Assembly: GCF_022814725.1 (NCBI RefSeq) | Contig: NZ_CP093442.1 | Span: 2,170,001-2,234,000, forward strand | Length of the DNA stretch: 64,000 nt | Reading direction: 5' to 3' | Origin: Bdellovibrio reynosensis | GTDB lineage: Bacteria; Bdellovibrionota; Bdellovibrionia; Bdellovibrionales; Bdellovibrionaceae | Part shown: positions 52,105 through 59,917 of the stretch, one piece after another | Numbering within the stretch: the stretch's first letter is position 1 | Layout: each line of letters begins with the position of its first letter | Notes under the pieces: model-generated | The model's input: only the letters and a program-made list of their open reading frames with translations | Databases searched by the model: none | What the model was told of the DNA's origin: nothing | Made by a program: the position numbers and the translations under genes

Positions 52105-53442
52105 ATGGCAAGCTTTACTGATTCAATCGCAAATCTTATTTCGCTCGTAGTTCAAACTCCCCACTTGGAATCTGCATGGTTAAATACGCTTTCACATATG
52201 GAGCATTTAGCGGCAGAACAAATCATGGGTAACATCTCTAAGTCGACCCCAAAAGAATACATTCCAGAGATTCAAAACCACGCTGATGATGAATACCGTC
52301 ACCGTGATGTGATCTTAAACTTACGTCCCCATGCAGAGCCGTTAAACGAATCTTATCGCCTGCTTCGCCAAAGACTTAGCAACATCGCTGAGTCCTTCGT
52401 GATGGGATATTTCGCCAATCCAGTATTGGTTCAAGCTTCATCTCGATTCACAGCTTATGTTCACGGCGCTATCACTATCGAACAGTTCCCTTTCCAAATT
52501 TATTCAGTGTATATCGATGGCACCCGCGATCCAAAAATCCGCGAGGCCATGAAACAAGTTTTGTCTGAAGAAAATGCCCATATCGCTTTAGGAAGAAAGT
52601 TCCGCGATTCTTTACCAGCTGAAGATCAAATTTCTTTGCAACAGCTTCAAGCCATTGAAAAAGACATGTGCTTAAAAATGGTTCTTAGAATGACTGACTT
52701 GGTACAAGAATTCATCGACGCCGATGAAAAGAACTTAGCTGATCTAAAACCAAGTTCGCAGCTAGTAGCGATGATCTCGGACCGTCCTTATGCAACATAC
52801 GCTTGGACTTATGCTTTAGCTAACGGCGAAGAAACCGCTGCACGACACATGCAAAGAATCTTCAACGATCGCAACATCCCGCAACCGCCTTCTATGCAAG
52901 AACACGTTGATGATGAAATCCGTCATACACAGATGTTACAACGTTGCATCCTTTTGGATCGCCGCGTGTATTCAAAAACGGACGTCTATAAACAGCTTGA
53001 AAAGTCGATGATCCGCGCTTCCAACAGATATCTGCTAGGTTATTTCAGTGCGCTTATGAAAGAAATCAAAGAGCCTGAAATGCTTTATCTTTACGGCGCT
53101 TGGGGCTTAGAGATGAGAGTATTTAAACACTACTCTGAAATTCAACGCACTACTGATAACATGAGCCTAGCCCACACCATCGCTGTCATCCTTAACGATG
53201 AAGCTGAACATACAAAAATGGTGAATAACAACCTGACAGAGAAAAACTACTTCGATCCTGAAATTCTGAAGTTCGTAAAACAGATCGAAGAAGAACAGTT
53301 TGAAAAATTCTGCGCGCAAGGCGTTCATTTAATTGTTGAAGCCGAGGCAGCAGGAAGTTTCGTTCCTCCATATAAAGTTGTAGAAAACCAAGTAAACTCA
53401 ACACCGACTTTGGCATCTTCCCCAGTTATGGAGCTGCAATAA
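52105..53442 (+). CDS. Tandem di-iron ferritin-like protein
   Basis: A 445-residue soluble protein made of two ferritin-like halves, each with a full set of di-iron ligands in the E..ExxH..E..ExxH order. First half: Glu33, Glu63-His66 (DDEYRH), Glu126, Glu156-His159 (EENAH). Second half: Glu242/243, Glu271-His274 (DDEIRH), Glu336, Glu366-His369 (DEAEH). Both sites look intact. Such sites serve oxygenases, N-oxygenases, desaturases or ferroxidases. Its stop overlaps the start of a FabD-like acyltransferase (TAATG), suggesting a biosynthetic rather than storage role. No named family recognised. Confidence 0.82.
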   Translation: MASFTDSIANLISLVVQTPHLESAWLNTLSHMEHLAAEQIMGNISKSTPKEYIPEIQNHADDEYRHRDVILNLRPHAEPLNESYRLLRQRLSNIAESFVMGYFANPVLVQASSRFTAYVHGAITIEQFPFQIYSVYIDGTRDPKIREAMKQVLSEENAHIALGRKFRDSLPAEDQISLQQLQAIEKDMCLKMVLRMTDLVQEFIDADEKNLADLKPSSQLVAMISDRPYATYAWTYALANGEETAARHMQRIFNDRNIPQPPSMQEHVDDEIRHTQMLQRCILLDRRVYSKTDVYKQLEKSMIRASNRYLLGYFSALMKEIKEPEMLYLYGAWGLEMRVFKHYSEIQRTTDNMSLAHTIAVILNDEAEHTKMVNNNLTEKNYFDPEILKFVKQIEEEQFEKFCAQGVHLIVEAEAAGSFVPPYKVVENQVNSTPTLASSPVMELQ

Positions 53443-54356
53443 TGTCCGTTGCTTTTATTTTTCCTGGGTTAAATTCGTTGATGCGAAAATCAGATCGCGC
53501 GCGATTCCTTCACCTTCCAGAGGTGCAGGATTACTTTGCCCGCGCTGAAAACGTCATTAGTGACCGCTTTAATAAGAAATTTGATTTTAAAGAATTCCTA
53601 GAGCTGCCCGCTGAAGAAATCTATTCTTTAAAAAACATCAGTTTAGCTGCTGTGGCTATCTGTTCTATTCAGTCAGGCGTAGCGCAAAGATTAAAAGATA
53701 AAGTCGGTGAACCTGATTGGGTTATGGGTTGTTCACTGGGTGACCTAGCTCGCGCTGTATTCGCAGGAGCATATGCTTTTGAAGACGCCGTTTTTAATCA
53801 CATCTGGTTCACGCAAAGAATCGATGGTATCGACCAAATCGGTAAAAACATCGGTGTTCTAGCACCAAAGGGCGAAGTTTTCGGTGCAGAGGACTTTGCG
53901 TGGTTTGATGAAACCGCTGTGGATGTTTCTTGTCTTACACCAAGATTTTTAAACATTGGTGGCCGCTATGCTGACCTTAACAAGGTTGAAGAGCGCGCGA
54001 AGGAAAAGAACTGGAATGTTATCACTATTCTAGAATACCCTGCGCACTCTCGTTACATCTTGCCTTACGTGCAAGCGGTTGAAAGTGATTTTCATGAAGT
54101 GAAAGCGTTTAAACCGAAGATTTCGGTTTTCTCAAGCCTAAGCACCCAACCATTGGAAGATCCCGAACTTATTAAGCAGGAATTCCTATTAAGCATCACT
54201 CGCCCTATTCATTGGTCACAAGCGGTGCAACAGTTAGTAAATGATAAGAACATTAAACAGTTCATTAACATCGGCCCTTGCCGAAGTTTGTCGGGCTTAA
54301 TGCGCGATATTCCTGTGCAAGTTGAAACAAAAGAAGCTTTTGAAATTTTAGCGTAA
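53442..54356 (+). CDS. FabD-like acyltransferase
   Basis: A 304-residue protein of the malonyl/acyl-CoA:ACP transacylase fold. It starts FIFPGLNS as FabD does with FPGQGS; the nucleophile is Ser98 in MGCSLGDLA, and His202 in EYPAHSRYI is the partner. A C-terminal block, FINIGPCRSLSGLMR, matches the FabD end. The Arg that holds the malonyl carboxylate in FabD (in a LRG motif) is not at the matching place here (FEDAVFNHIWFTQR), so the acyl group may be another one. It overlaps the di-iron gene and a terminator follows at once. Confidence 0.82.
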   Translation: MSVAFIFPGLNSLMRKSDRARFLHLPEVQDYFARAENVISDRFNKKFDFKEFLELPAEEIYSLKNISLAAVAICSIQSGVAQRLKDKVGEPDWVMGCSLGDLARAVFAGAYAFEDAVFNHIWFTQRIDGIDQIGKNIGVLAPKGEVFGAEDFAWFDETAVDVSCLTPRFLNIGGRYADLNKVEERAKEKNWNVITILEYPAHSRYILPYVQAVESDFHEVKAFKPKISVFSSLSTQPLEDPELIKQEFLLSITRPIHWSQAVQQLVNDKNIKQFINIGPCRSLSGLMRDIPVQVETKEAFEILA

Positions 54357-54357
54357 T

Positions 54358-54390
54358 AAAAAAGGCTCTAGTTTCGCTAGAGCCTTTTCT
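54358..54390. terminator. Bidirectional terminator
   Basis: AAAAGGCTCTAG / CTAGAGCCTTTT with a five-base TTTCG loop, between the convergent FabD-like and helicase genes. Confidence 0.92.
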
Positions 54391-55743
54391 TTATCTTTTC
54401 TTTAAAAACCCAGATCCGGATTTACCGTGCCCACTCGATTTTTTGTGGGGACTATTTTTAGCGAATGTCTTTCCTGCTAACGGAGATTTACCAGATTTGG
54501 GTTTGTATTCTGGCTTACCCGCTTTAGGAGCAGAACCTTTTCGAAAGTCTTTTTTATCTTCAGGTTTACCACCACGAGCAAACTTCTTTGAACGATCAAT
54601 AAAGGTGAACTTAGCATCAAGCTTAACTTCATCAGCGCCTTGCAAATAAGCTTTAATCTTTTGATACATGCGATGATCAGAAGGAGTTACAAATGTAATT
54701 GCCTGGCCTGAACGGCCCGCGCGCGCTGTTCTTCCGATTCTGTGAAGGAAGTCTTCTGACTGAAAAGGTAAATCAAAGTTAATAACGTGATCAACGTGAG
54801 GCACATCAAGTCCCCGAGCTAAAAGATCCGTCGCAACTAAGACGCGAATATCGCCTTCGCGAAACTCACGCACCACGCGGTTGCGTTGTCCTTGCGAAAG
54901 TCCGCCATGAATCAAATCAGTTTCATAACCGTATTCTTTTAAATGAGCCCCAAGACCTTCACAACTTTCCTGGCTTCCAGTGAAAACGATAACTCCACCT
55001 TTAGTAGCATTAAGCTCATCTAGGATGTGATCGTTTTTCATCGTCCGATCTAGGAACACTACTTTTTGCTTAAGACTCGTAACTGGCTCTTCTGCTTTTC
55101 CTGAACGAATCATAAAAGCATTGGATTTCATAAATAACTGGGCAATAGATTCGACAGCCTGGCCGAAACTTGCTGAAAACATCAATGTCTGAGTATTCCC
55201 ACGCAAAGTATTTTGAATGAATTTAAGTTGTGGGGCAAAACCCATATCCAACATACGGTCTGCTTCATCGATCACAACGATCTCAACACCTTGAAGTAAA
55301 AGTTTATTTCCTGTCAGGTGATCATTCAGACGACCGGGAGTTGCTACAATAAGACGAGGATTTTTCTTAAGCTGATTTGCTTGTTTTGAACCCGTACTAC
55401 CGCCAATAGCAAGACAAACTGAAACCGGCATCTCAACACAAAGCTCTAGGAAAACCTTATAGATCTGCTGAGCCATCTCGCGACTAGGTGCTAGCACCAA
55501 AGCGCGTGCCTCAGGCTTTTTATGAAGTGTGGTAAGCAACGAAAGCGCAAAAGCCAACGTCTTGCCACTTCCCGTTTGCGCAACAGCCACTAGGTCAGAT
55601 CCTTGTAAGCTGACGGGAATAACCTCTGCCTGAACCGGCGTTGGTTTTTTTATAGCCATTTTTCCAAGAGCTGTTAACAGCACCGGAGCTAATGACATTT
55701 CCTGAAAGCTATTCTGACGTAAAGTAGAGGTTTGAAATTTCAT
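54391..55743 (-). CDS. DEAD-box RNA helicase, RhlE-like
   Basis: A 450-residue helicase: KPTPVQAEVIP (Q motif), AQTGSGKT (I), APSREMAQQI (Ia), TPGRL (Ib), IDEADRM (II), FSASF (III; SAS instead of SAT), VFTGSQESCEG (IV), ATDLLARGLD (V), HRIGRTARAG (VI). The C-terminal ~80 residues are Lys/Gly/Ser-rich and disordered. This is the third DEAD-box gene in the window; each is most like RhlE/CsdA-type cold or ribosome-assembly helicases. Confidence 0.93.
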   Translation of the reverse strand: MKFQTSTLRQNSFQEMSLAPVLLTALGKMAIKKPTPVQAEVIPVSLQGSDLVAVAQTGSGKTLAFALSLLTTLHKKPEARALVLAPSREMAQQIYKVFLELCVEMPVSVCLAIGGSTGSKQANQLKKNPRLIVATPGRLNDHLTGNKLLLQGVEIVVIDEADRMLDMGFAPQLKFIQNTLRGNTQTLMFSASFGQAVESIAQLFMKSNAFMIRSGKAEEPVTSLKQKVVFLDRTMKNDHILDELNATKGGVIVFTGSQESCEGLGAHLKEYGYETDLIHGGLSQGQRNRVVREFREGDIRVLVATDLLARGLDVPHVDHVINFDLPFQSEDFLHRIGRTARAGRSGQAITFVTPSDHRMYQKIKAYLQGADEVKLDAKFTFIDRSKKFARGGKPEDKKDFRKGSAPKAGKPEYKPKSGKSPLAGKTFAKNSPHKKSSGHGKSGSGFLKKR

Positions 55744-55784
55744 AGGGAAGGATCTAACACATCCACCCTATCGAGGTAAGCCTT

Positions 55785-55871
55785 TTACGAACGAATGATA
55801 AGAAATATCGCTAAAGCAAACGTGGAAATCAAAAACAACCAGCGCCAGGATTCTGCTATAAATCGGTTCAT
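55785..55871 (-). CDS. Candidate 28-residue single-span membrane protein
   Basis: A tiny open frame 41 bases upstream of the helicase gene, same strand: MNRFIAESWRW then a hydrophobic helix ending IFLIIRS. Composition is that of a membrane micropeptide and the ending resembles the 35-residue candidate at 50009-50116, but no ribosome binding site is visible. It could be a leader peptide for the helicase or a chance frame. Confidence 0.25.
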   Translation of the reverse strand: MNRFIAESWRWLFLISTFALAIFLIIRS

Positions 55872-55916
55872 ATTTACATAATCTAGTGAGGAATCTTTTG
55901 GTTGTCATGCAGAAAT

Positions 55917-55945
55917 AAAAAAGCCCCGCCATAGGCAGGGCTTTT
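55917..55945 (-). terminator. Terminator of the secreted-protein gene
   Basis: On the minus strand, AAAAGCCCTGCC / GGCGGGGCTTTT followed by more Ts, 20 bases after the stop of the gene at 55965-56657. Confidence 0.88.
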
Positions 55946-55964
55946 CGCTAGAACAAGGGTAATT

Positions 55965-56657
55965 CTAGTTGCGAAGTTCTACGACCGTCTCGCACACTTG
56001 TACGTCTTCTTTAACAGTGTACTTAACGCCGTAATCATCCGTGTACGGAGTTTTCAAAGTCGTCGTCGTCACTGTCACGCCGTCTTTACGTTTTTCTTCA
56101 ACAGTCACGTAATCACGGATCGGCAGGTAAGAGTTATTATGTTTTACTGATACTTCGCGGGACTCTTTACCTTTAACTTCTTCAATTTTTACGTTTGAAA
56201 ATTCACTGGTGCGAGTGTCACTTTTTCCGTCGGCACTTTCAAATTGATAGCCGTCTTTACCGGTTTGAATGGTTTTTACTTTCACAGAAGTTTTCTTATA
56301 GCCTTCACCCAACTTGGAAACTTTTTTATCCGTTAAACTTGTGTAGCTATAAGCGTACTTACCACTCAGTTCCTTGTTTTCTCCTTGGGCTTTATAAATC
56401 ACAACAGTCGTTTCACCCGAAGTCGAAACCTTTTCTTTACCTTCACCAAGCTCTACAACTGTTCTGCGAACCGTGGTTTTACTGTCATTGATTTCTGTAT
56501 AAGAAGTGCCGTCTTCAAGAACGATATCGCTGGTAGTTTTAAACGAACAATTTACTTTTTCAGTGCGGGTTTTTACCGCTTTGGCGTTAGCCACTGTACC
56601 TAAAGAAAGAACCGCCACACAAACCGCTAAAGCAAGAGCCGACTTATTCGCTTTCAT
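55965..56657 (-). CDS. Secreted Thr/Lys-rich beta protein
   Basis: A 230-residue protein with a signal peptide (residues 1-25, ends NAKA) and a mature region rich in Thr, Lys, Val and Glu, made of many short strands. One Cys near each end (NCSF and QVCET) could close the fold by a disulfide. No family recognised. It is monocistronic with its own terminator. Confidence 0.65.
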   Translation of the reverse strand: MKANKSALALAVCVAVLSLGTVANAKAVKTRTEKVNCSFKTTSDIVLEDGTSYTEINDSKTTVRRTVVELGEGKEKVSTSGETTVVIYKAQGENKELSGKYAYSYTSLTDKKVSKLGEGYKKTSVKVKTIQTGKDGYQFESADGKSDTRTSEFSNVKIEEVKGKESREVSVKHNNSYLPIRDYVTVEEKRKDGVTVTTTTLKTPYTDDYGVKYTVKEDVQVCETVVELRN

Positions 56658-56785
56658 ACCCGTTCCTTGTTAAGTTAAATCTGAATGAAACCAGGTATAA
56701 CAGATTTTGTTCGGACGCCGTTGAACAAATCACACGGCTCGAAAAGGTTTTCATGGATGTCAAAAAGATCGACAGCACGGATGTG

Positions 56786-57328
56786 CTAAAAATGCTTTCT
56801 TCTGGATGTCTGCATCAGCTCTTCTGCAGCTAATACGAGCTCATGATGGTTGGTGGGATGGTCAAACCAGTCACCATTTAAAAATAGCGTGGGCGTATTG
56901 ATGACTCCGCTTTTTACGCCGTCCCTGTAATCACGTTCAATTCGTTTCATTAAATCAGGGTTGGCCATGTCCCCTTGAAACAGTTCCATATCAAGGCCAA
57001 TCATTTGCGCGAATTTATTTATACTTTGTTCATCAATGGTATCGAAGTTTTGAAACAACATATGGTGCATTGGCCAAAACATTCCTTGGCGGCTAGCCGC
57101 TTCAGCAGCCATAGCCCCGATGATTGCGTGACGATGTAAACCTTGAACCGGAAAATACCGAAACGAATAACAAATGCTGCCCTTAAGTTCCTTTAAAACA
57201 TTTTCAATTTCATAAAAGGCTTTAGCACTATAGGGACATTGGAAATCACCATATTCGACCAAGATAATAGGAGCATGAAGGGGGCCGCGATAATGATCTT
57301 TTTCGCTCACTGAAGAATTCAATCTCAT
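56786..57328 (-). CDS. DsbA-like thioredoxin-fold protein, monothiol active site
   Basis: A 180-residue protein of the Thioredoxin_4/DsbA group: VEYGDFQCPYSAKAF at the active site, a helical insert (HAIIGAMAAEAASRQGMFWPMHHMLFQ), and the cis-Pro INTPTLFLNG. The second Cys of CxxC is Ser34, leaving only Cys31, so it cannot form the usual intramolecular disulfide. No signal peptide is seen, so it may act in the cytoplasm. GGAG precedes the start. It follows the peroxiredoxin gene by 17 bases and may be its reductase or a glutathionylation partner. Confidence 0.82.
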   Translation of the reverse strand: MRLNSSVSEKDHYRGPLHAPIILVEYGDFQCPYSAKAFYEIENVLKELKGSICYSFRYFPVQGLHRHAIIGAMAAEAASRQGMFWPMHHMLFQNFDTIDEQSINKFAQMIGLDMELFQGDMANPDLMKRIERDYRDGVKSGVINTPTLFLNGDWFDHPTNHHELVLAAEELMQTSRRKHF

Positions 57329-57345
57329 GAGTTTCTCCTTCGAAT

Positions 57346-57846
57346 TTAATCTCGACGGTTCAGGGCATCCACCGCATTCAAAATTGCATCAGCTTTGATT
57401 TTAATGCCTTCAGGTGCCAAATAGCTCCACGAAATCACACCTTCTTGATCAATCACAAAGATTGCCCGGTCACAAACGCCATTATTCTCGTCGTAAATCC
57501 CGTATTTTCTCGCAACCTCTCCTTTAGGCTGAAAATCAGCCAGTAGCGGAAAGTGTAGTTTCCTTTCATTACTAAATGCTAAGTGGGACCAAGGTGCATC
57601 GAGTGAAATAGCCACCAGTGCAGAGTCGCACTCTTGAAGTTGCTGAAGAATGTTTTCACATACATCCAAGTCCTCGCACTGAGGACTCCAATCTGCGGGA
57701 TAAAAAACCAACACCAAAGGTTTGCCTAAAAGATCTTTCAAGCAGAGCTTCTGATCCGGAGCAGAGGCTAAACAGAAATCCGGTGCCTGATTTCCTGGAG
57801 AAAGAATAGTGGTATATCCGTGACCGTATCTTTCGGCGGTATGCAT
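57346..57846 (-). CDS. Peroxiredoxin, AhpC/TSA (Bcp-like)
   Basis: A 166-residue thiol peroxidase: PDFCLAS, KPLVLVFYPADWSPQCEDLDVCE with the peroxidatic Cys at about residue 57 in a PxxxSxxC motif (Ser in place of Thr) and other Cys nearby that may resolve it, then SLDAPWSHLAFS, and RAIFVIDQEGVISW. I start at the ATG at 57846; a GTG two codons upstream is also in frame. It is the first gene of a two-gene unit with the monothiol DsbA-like protein. Confidence 0.86.
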   Translation of the reverse strand: MHTAERYGHGYTTILSPGNQAPDFCLASAPDQKLCLKDLLGKPLVLVFYPADWSPQCEDLDVCENILQQLQECDSALVAISLDAPWSHLAFSNERKLHFPLLADFQPKGEVARKYGIYDENNGVCDRAIFVIDQEGVISWSYLAPEGIKIKADAILNAVDALNRRD

Positions 57847-57923
57847 GTGCACATTCCAGTTTTAGATTTTTGTGAACCGATGTTGGAAGTTTAAATGTTC
57901 ATTACAGAGCGAAGAATAAGAAA

Positions 57924-58907
57924 TTATTTCTTCACTAATAATACAATCTTTCCAGTGTGTGCACTGGATTCCATCAGTTCATGGGCCTCTTTTACCTGAC
58001 TAAGGGGAAAGGTTTTGTATATCACTGGTTGTAATCTTCCATCATTTAACAGGGGCCACACTCTTTGCAGAAGTGAATCCGCGATTTTTGTTTTTTCTTC
58101 GGAAGATCGTGGGCGCAAAGTTGAACCCATCAAGGTCAAACGCTTTGCCATCATCACTCTTAAATCAAGTTCCACCGCAGCGCCTTGAATCGTTGCAATT
58201 TGCACCAGGCGACCCTTAAGACTTAAACAAGTTAGGTTGCGGCGAAAGTATTCCCCACCCACCATATCAAGGATAACGTCGACCCCTTTACCGGCAGTTT
58301 GGTCTTTAATAACGGTGACGAAATCTTCTTTTTTGTATTCGATGACGACATTGGCGCCCAACTCTTTACATTGCGCCACAGACTCTTCTTTTCCTACCGT
58401 CGTAAAAACTTTTGCACCAAAAGCATGGGCAAGTTGAATCGCCGTAGTGCCAATTCCTCCAGAACCACCATGAATCAAAATGCTTTCTCCGTTTTTTAAT
58501 CCGGCACTTTCAAAAACATTGGTCCACACAGTGAAAAAAGTTTCCGGCAAGGCAGCTGCTTGCACAAGATCCATATCATCAGGAATCGGCAAACATTGTC
58601 CCTCAGGAACGGCGACGTATTCGGCATAACCTCCGCCATTTACTAATGCACAAATGAAATCGCCGACCTTCCAGCGCTTCACTTCTTTTCCTATCGCCAC
58701 AATCCTTCCTGAAACTTCTAAGCCAAGAATGTCTGAAGCGCCCGGTGGCGGAGGATAAGTACCTTGCCTTTGCGCGCAGTCAGGACGGTTAACGCCAGCA
58801 GCATGAACTTCAATCACAACTTCTTTAGGACCGGGTTCGGGACGAGGACGTTCGACGATTTTTAAAACCTCGGGTCCTCCGGGCGAACTGACTTCAACTG
58901 CTAACAT
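57924..58907 (-). CDS. NAD(P)H:quinone oxidoreductase, PIG3 type
   Basis: A 327-residue zinc-free medium-chain dehydrogenase/reductase. Blocks: AAGVNRPDCAQRQGTYPPPPGASDILGLEVSG, WKVGDFICALVNGGGYAEYV, AAALPETFFTVWTNVFE, the nucleotide loop ILIHGGSGGIGTTAIQLA, and STLRPRSSEEK as in the human PIG3/TP53I3 group. It reduces quinones with NADPH. GGAG precedes the start. It is close downstream-facing to the peroxiredoxin unit, a plausible oxidative-stress cluster. Confidence 0.9.
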   Translation of the reverse strand: MLAVEVSSPGGPEVLKIVERPRPEPGPKEVVIEVHAAGVNRPDCAQRQGTYPPPPGASDILGLEVSGRIVAIGKEVKRWKVGDFICALVNGGGYAEYVAVPEGQCLPIPDDMDLVQAAALPETFFTVWTNVFESAGLKNGESILIHGGSGGIGTTAIQLAHAFGAKVFTTVGKEESVAQCKELGANVVIEYKKEDFVTVIKDQTAGKGVDVILDMVGGEYFRRNLTCLSLKGRLVQIATIQGAAVELDLRVMMAKRLTLMGSTLRPRSSEEKTKIADSLLQRVWPLLNDGRLQPVIYKTFPLSQVKEAHELMESSAHTGKIVLLVKK

Positions 58908-59040
58908 ACTGACTCCTTCACGACGAGACTTTATGGTTCATGGAACCCTTGGGTCATTCAACGAATACTTCTACATAGTTCTAGTCCAATGACCAGCAAG
59001 AAAACCTTAAGTCTCTGTGCTAATCAGCGATAAGGAATAG

Positions 59041-59424
59041 ATGGCACTGTGGAGACGTTTAAGTATTTCAATTTTATTTTTTGCCGTAAATGCATGGAGT
59101 GATGAAAGCTCTGTCTACACCTGCCGTTTTGCCAATGACAGCCATGGTTTTTCATCGGTGCGCATGAAAAAGTTTTTTAGTCCCACCGACAATATGGAGT
59201 TAGGCAAAGTTGATCTAATCCAAAACTTTATTGTCGTCGAAAGCACCGCAACCAAGATTTACCAAATTCCCTTATGGGAACGAGATACTTTTATTCAGAT
59301 GTGGTATTCCCCCACAGTGCGGGTTGATGCCCAGCTTTCCCATTCGCAAGGCCTGGCGGAGTTTTCTGCCACCTATAGCAAAGGGTCCGATAAATTTGCC
59401 CTAGTGTGTGTCGAACTTAAATAG
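59041..59424 (+). CDS. Small secreted protein of unknown function
   Basis: A 127-residue protein with a short signal peptide (residues 1-20, ends NAWS) and a beta-rich mature domain containing two Cys (VYTCRF and LVCVE) that could bridge the first and last strands. No family recognised, and no clear ribosome binding site before the ATG. Confidence 0.6.
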   Translation: MALWRRLSISILFFAVNAWSDESSVYTCRFANDSHGFSSVRMKKFFSPTDNMELGKVDLIQNFIVVESTATKIYQIPLWERDTFIQMWYSPTVRVDAQLSHSQGLAEFSATYSKGSDKFALVCVELK

Positions 59425-59601
59425 CTGATCTTTTCCACGGTTTTTAAGAACATTTAAGCTTCAGGTTTGTTAAAAATAAGTGAAAAAAACCAAAAAATGA
59501 CGAGGACTTCCCAGTCCGATTAAAAGTATGCAATAAATACTTCAATAAACTAAAATGAATTGTAAACTCCAGTAGATTTCAAGCATAAGGAGTGCATGGA
59601 A

Positions 59602-59907
59602 ATGTCTAGAGTGAAAGTTGAAATCGATGCTGACTTGCAGGATCTAATTCCCCAGTTCGTCGAGAATCGCAAAAAAGATATCGCGACCCTTGAAGAACTC
59701 GTTGAGAAGAACGACCTGACCGCTATTTCTCAACTAGCACACAAGATTAAAGGCGCAGCGGCTGGCTACGGTTTTAACGAGCTTAGCGACCTTGCTGCGC
59801 AAATGGAACAGTCTGCGAAAGCTGGCGACAGCTCTCCTCTAAAAGACCTAGTGAAAAAGATGCGCATTCACTTTTTAAGTGTCGATATTCACTACGTTAC
59901 TATGTAA
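59602..59907 (+). CDS. Histidine phosphotransfer (HPt) protein
   Basis: A 101-residue all-helical HPt domain with the phosphorylated His47 in ISQLAHKIKGAAAGYGFNEL (HxxKG motif). It relays phosphate between a hybrid kinase and a receiver. I start at 59602, nine bases after AAGGAG; the ATG at 59596 is only three bases from it. The hybrid kinase follows within ten bases and a response regulator comes after that, so the three form a phosphorelay operon. Confidence 0.9.
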   Translation: MSRVKVEIDADLQDLIPQFVENRKKDIATLEELVEKNDLTAISQLAHKIKGAAAGYGFNELSDLAAQMEQSAKAGDSSPLKDLVKKMRIHFLSVDIHYVTM

Positions 59908-59917
59908 ATAACTGTTC

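Noticed and set aside
56751-56790. Similarity of TCAAAAAGATCGACAGCACG region to the dispersed repeat
   Set aside because: Only a TCAAAAAG stretch and a small AGCAC/GTGCT hairpin match; the conserved inner blocks are absent, so it is not a fourth copy.
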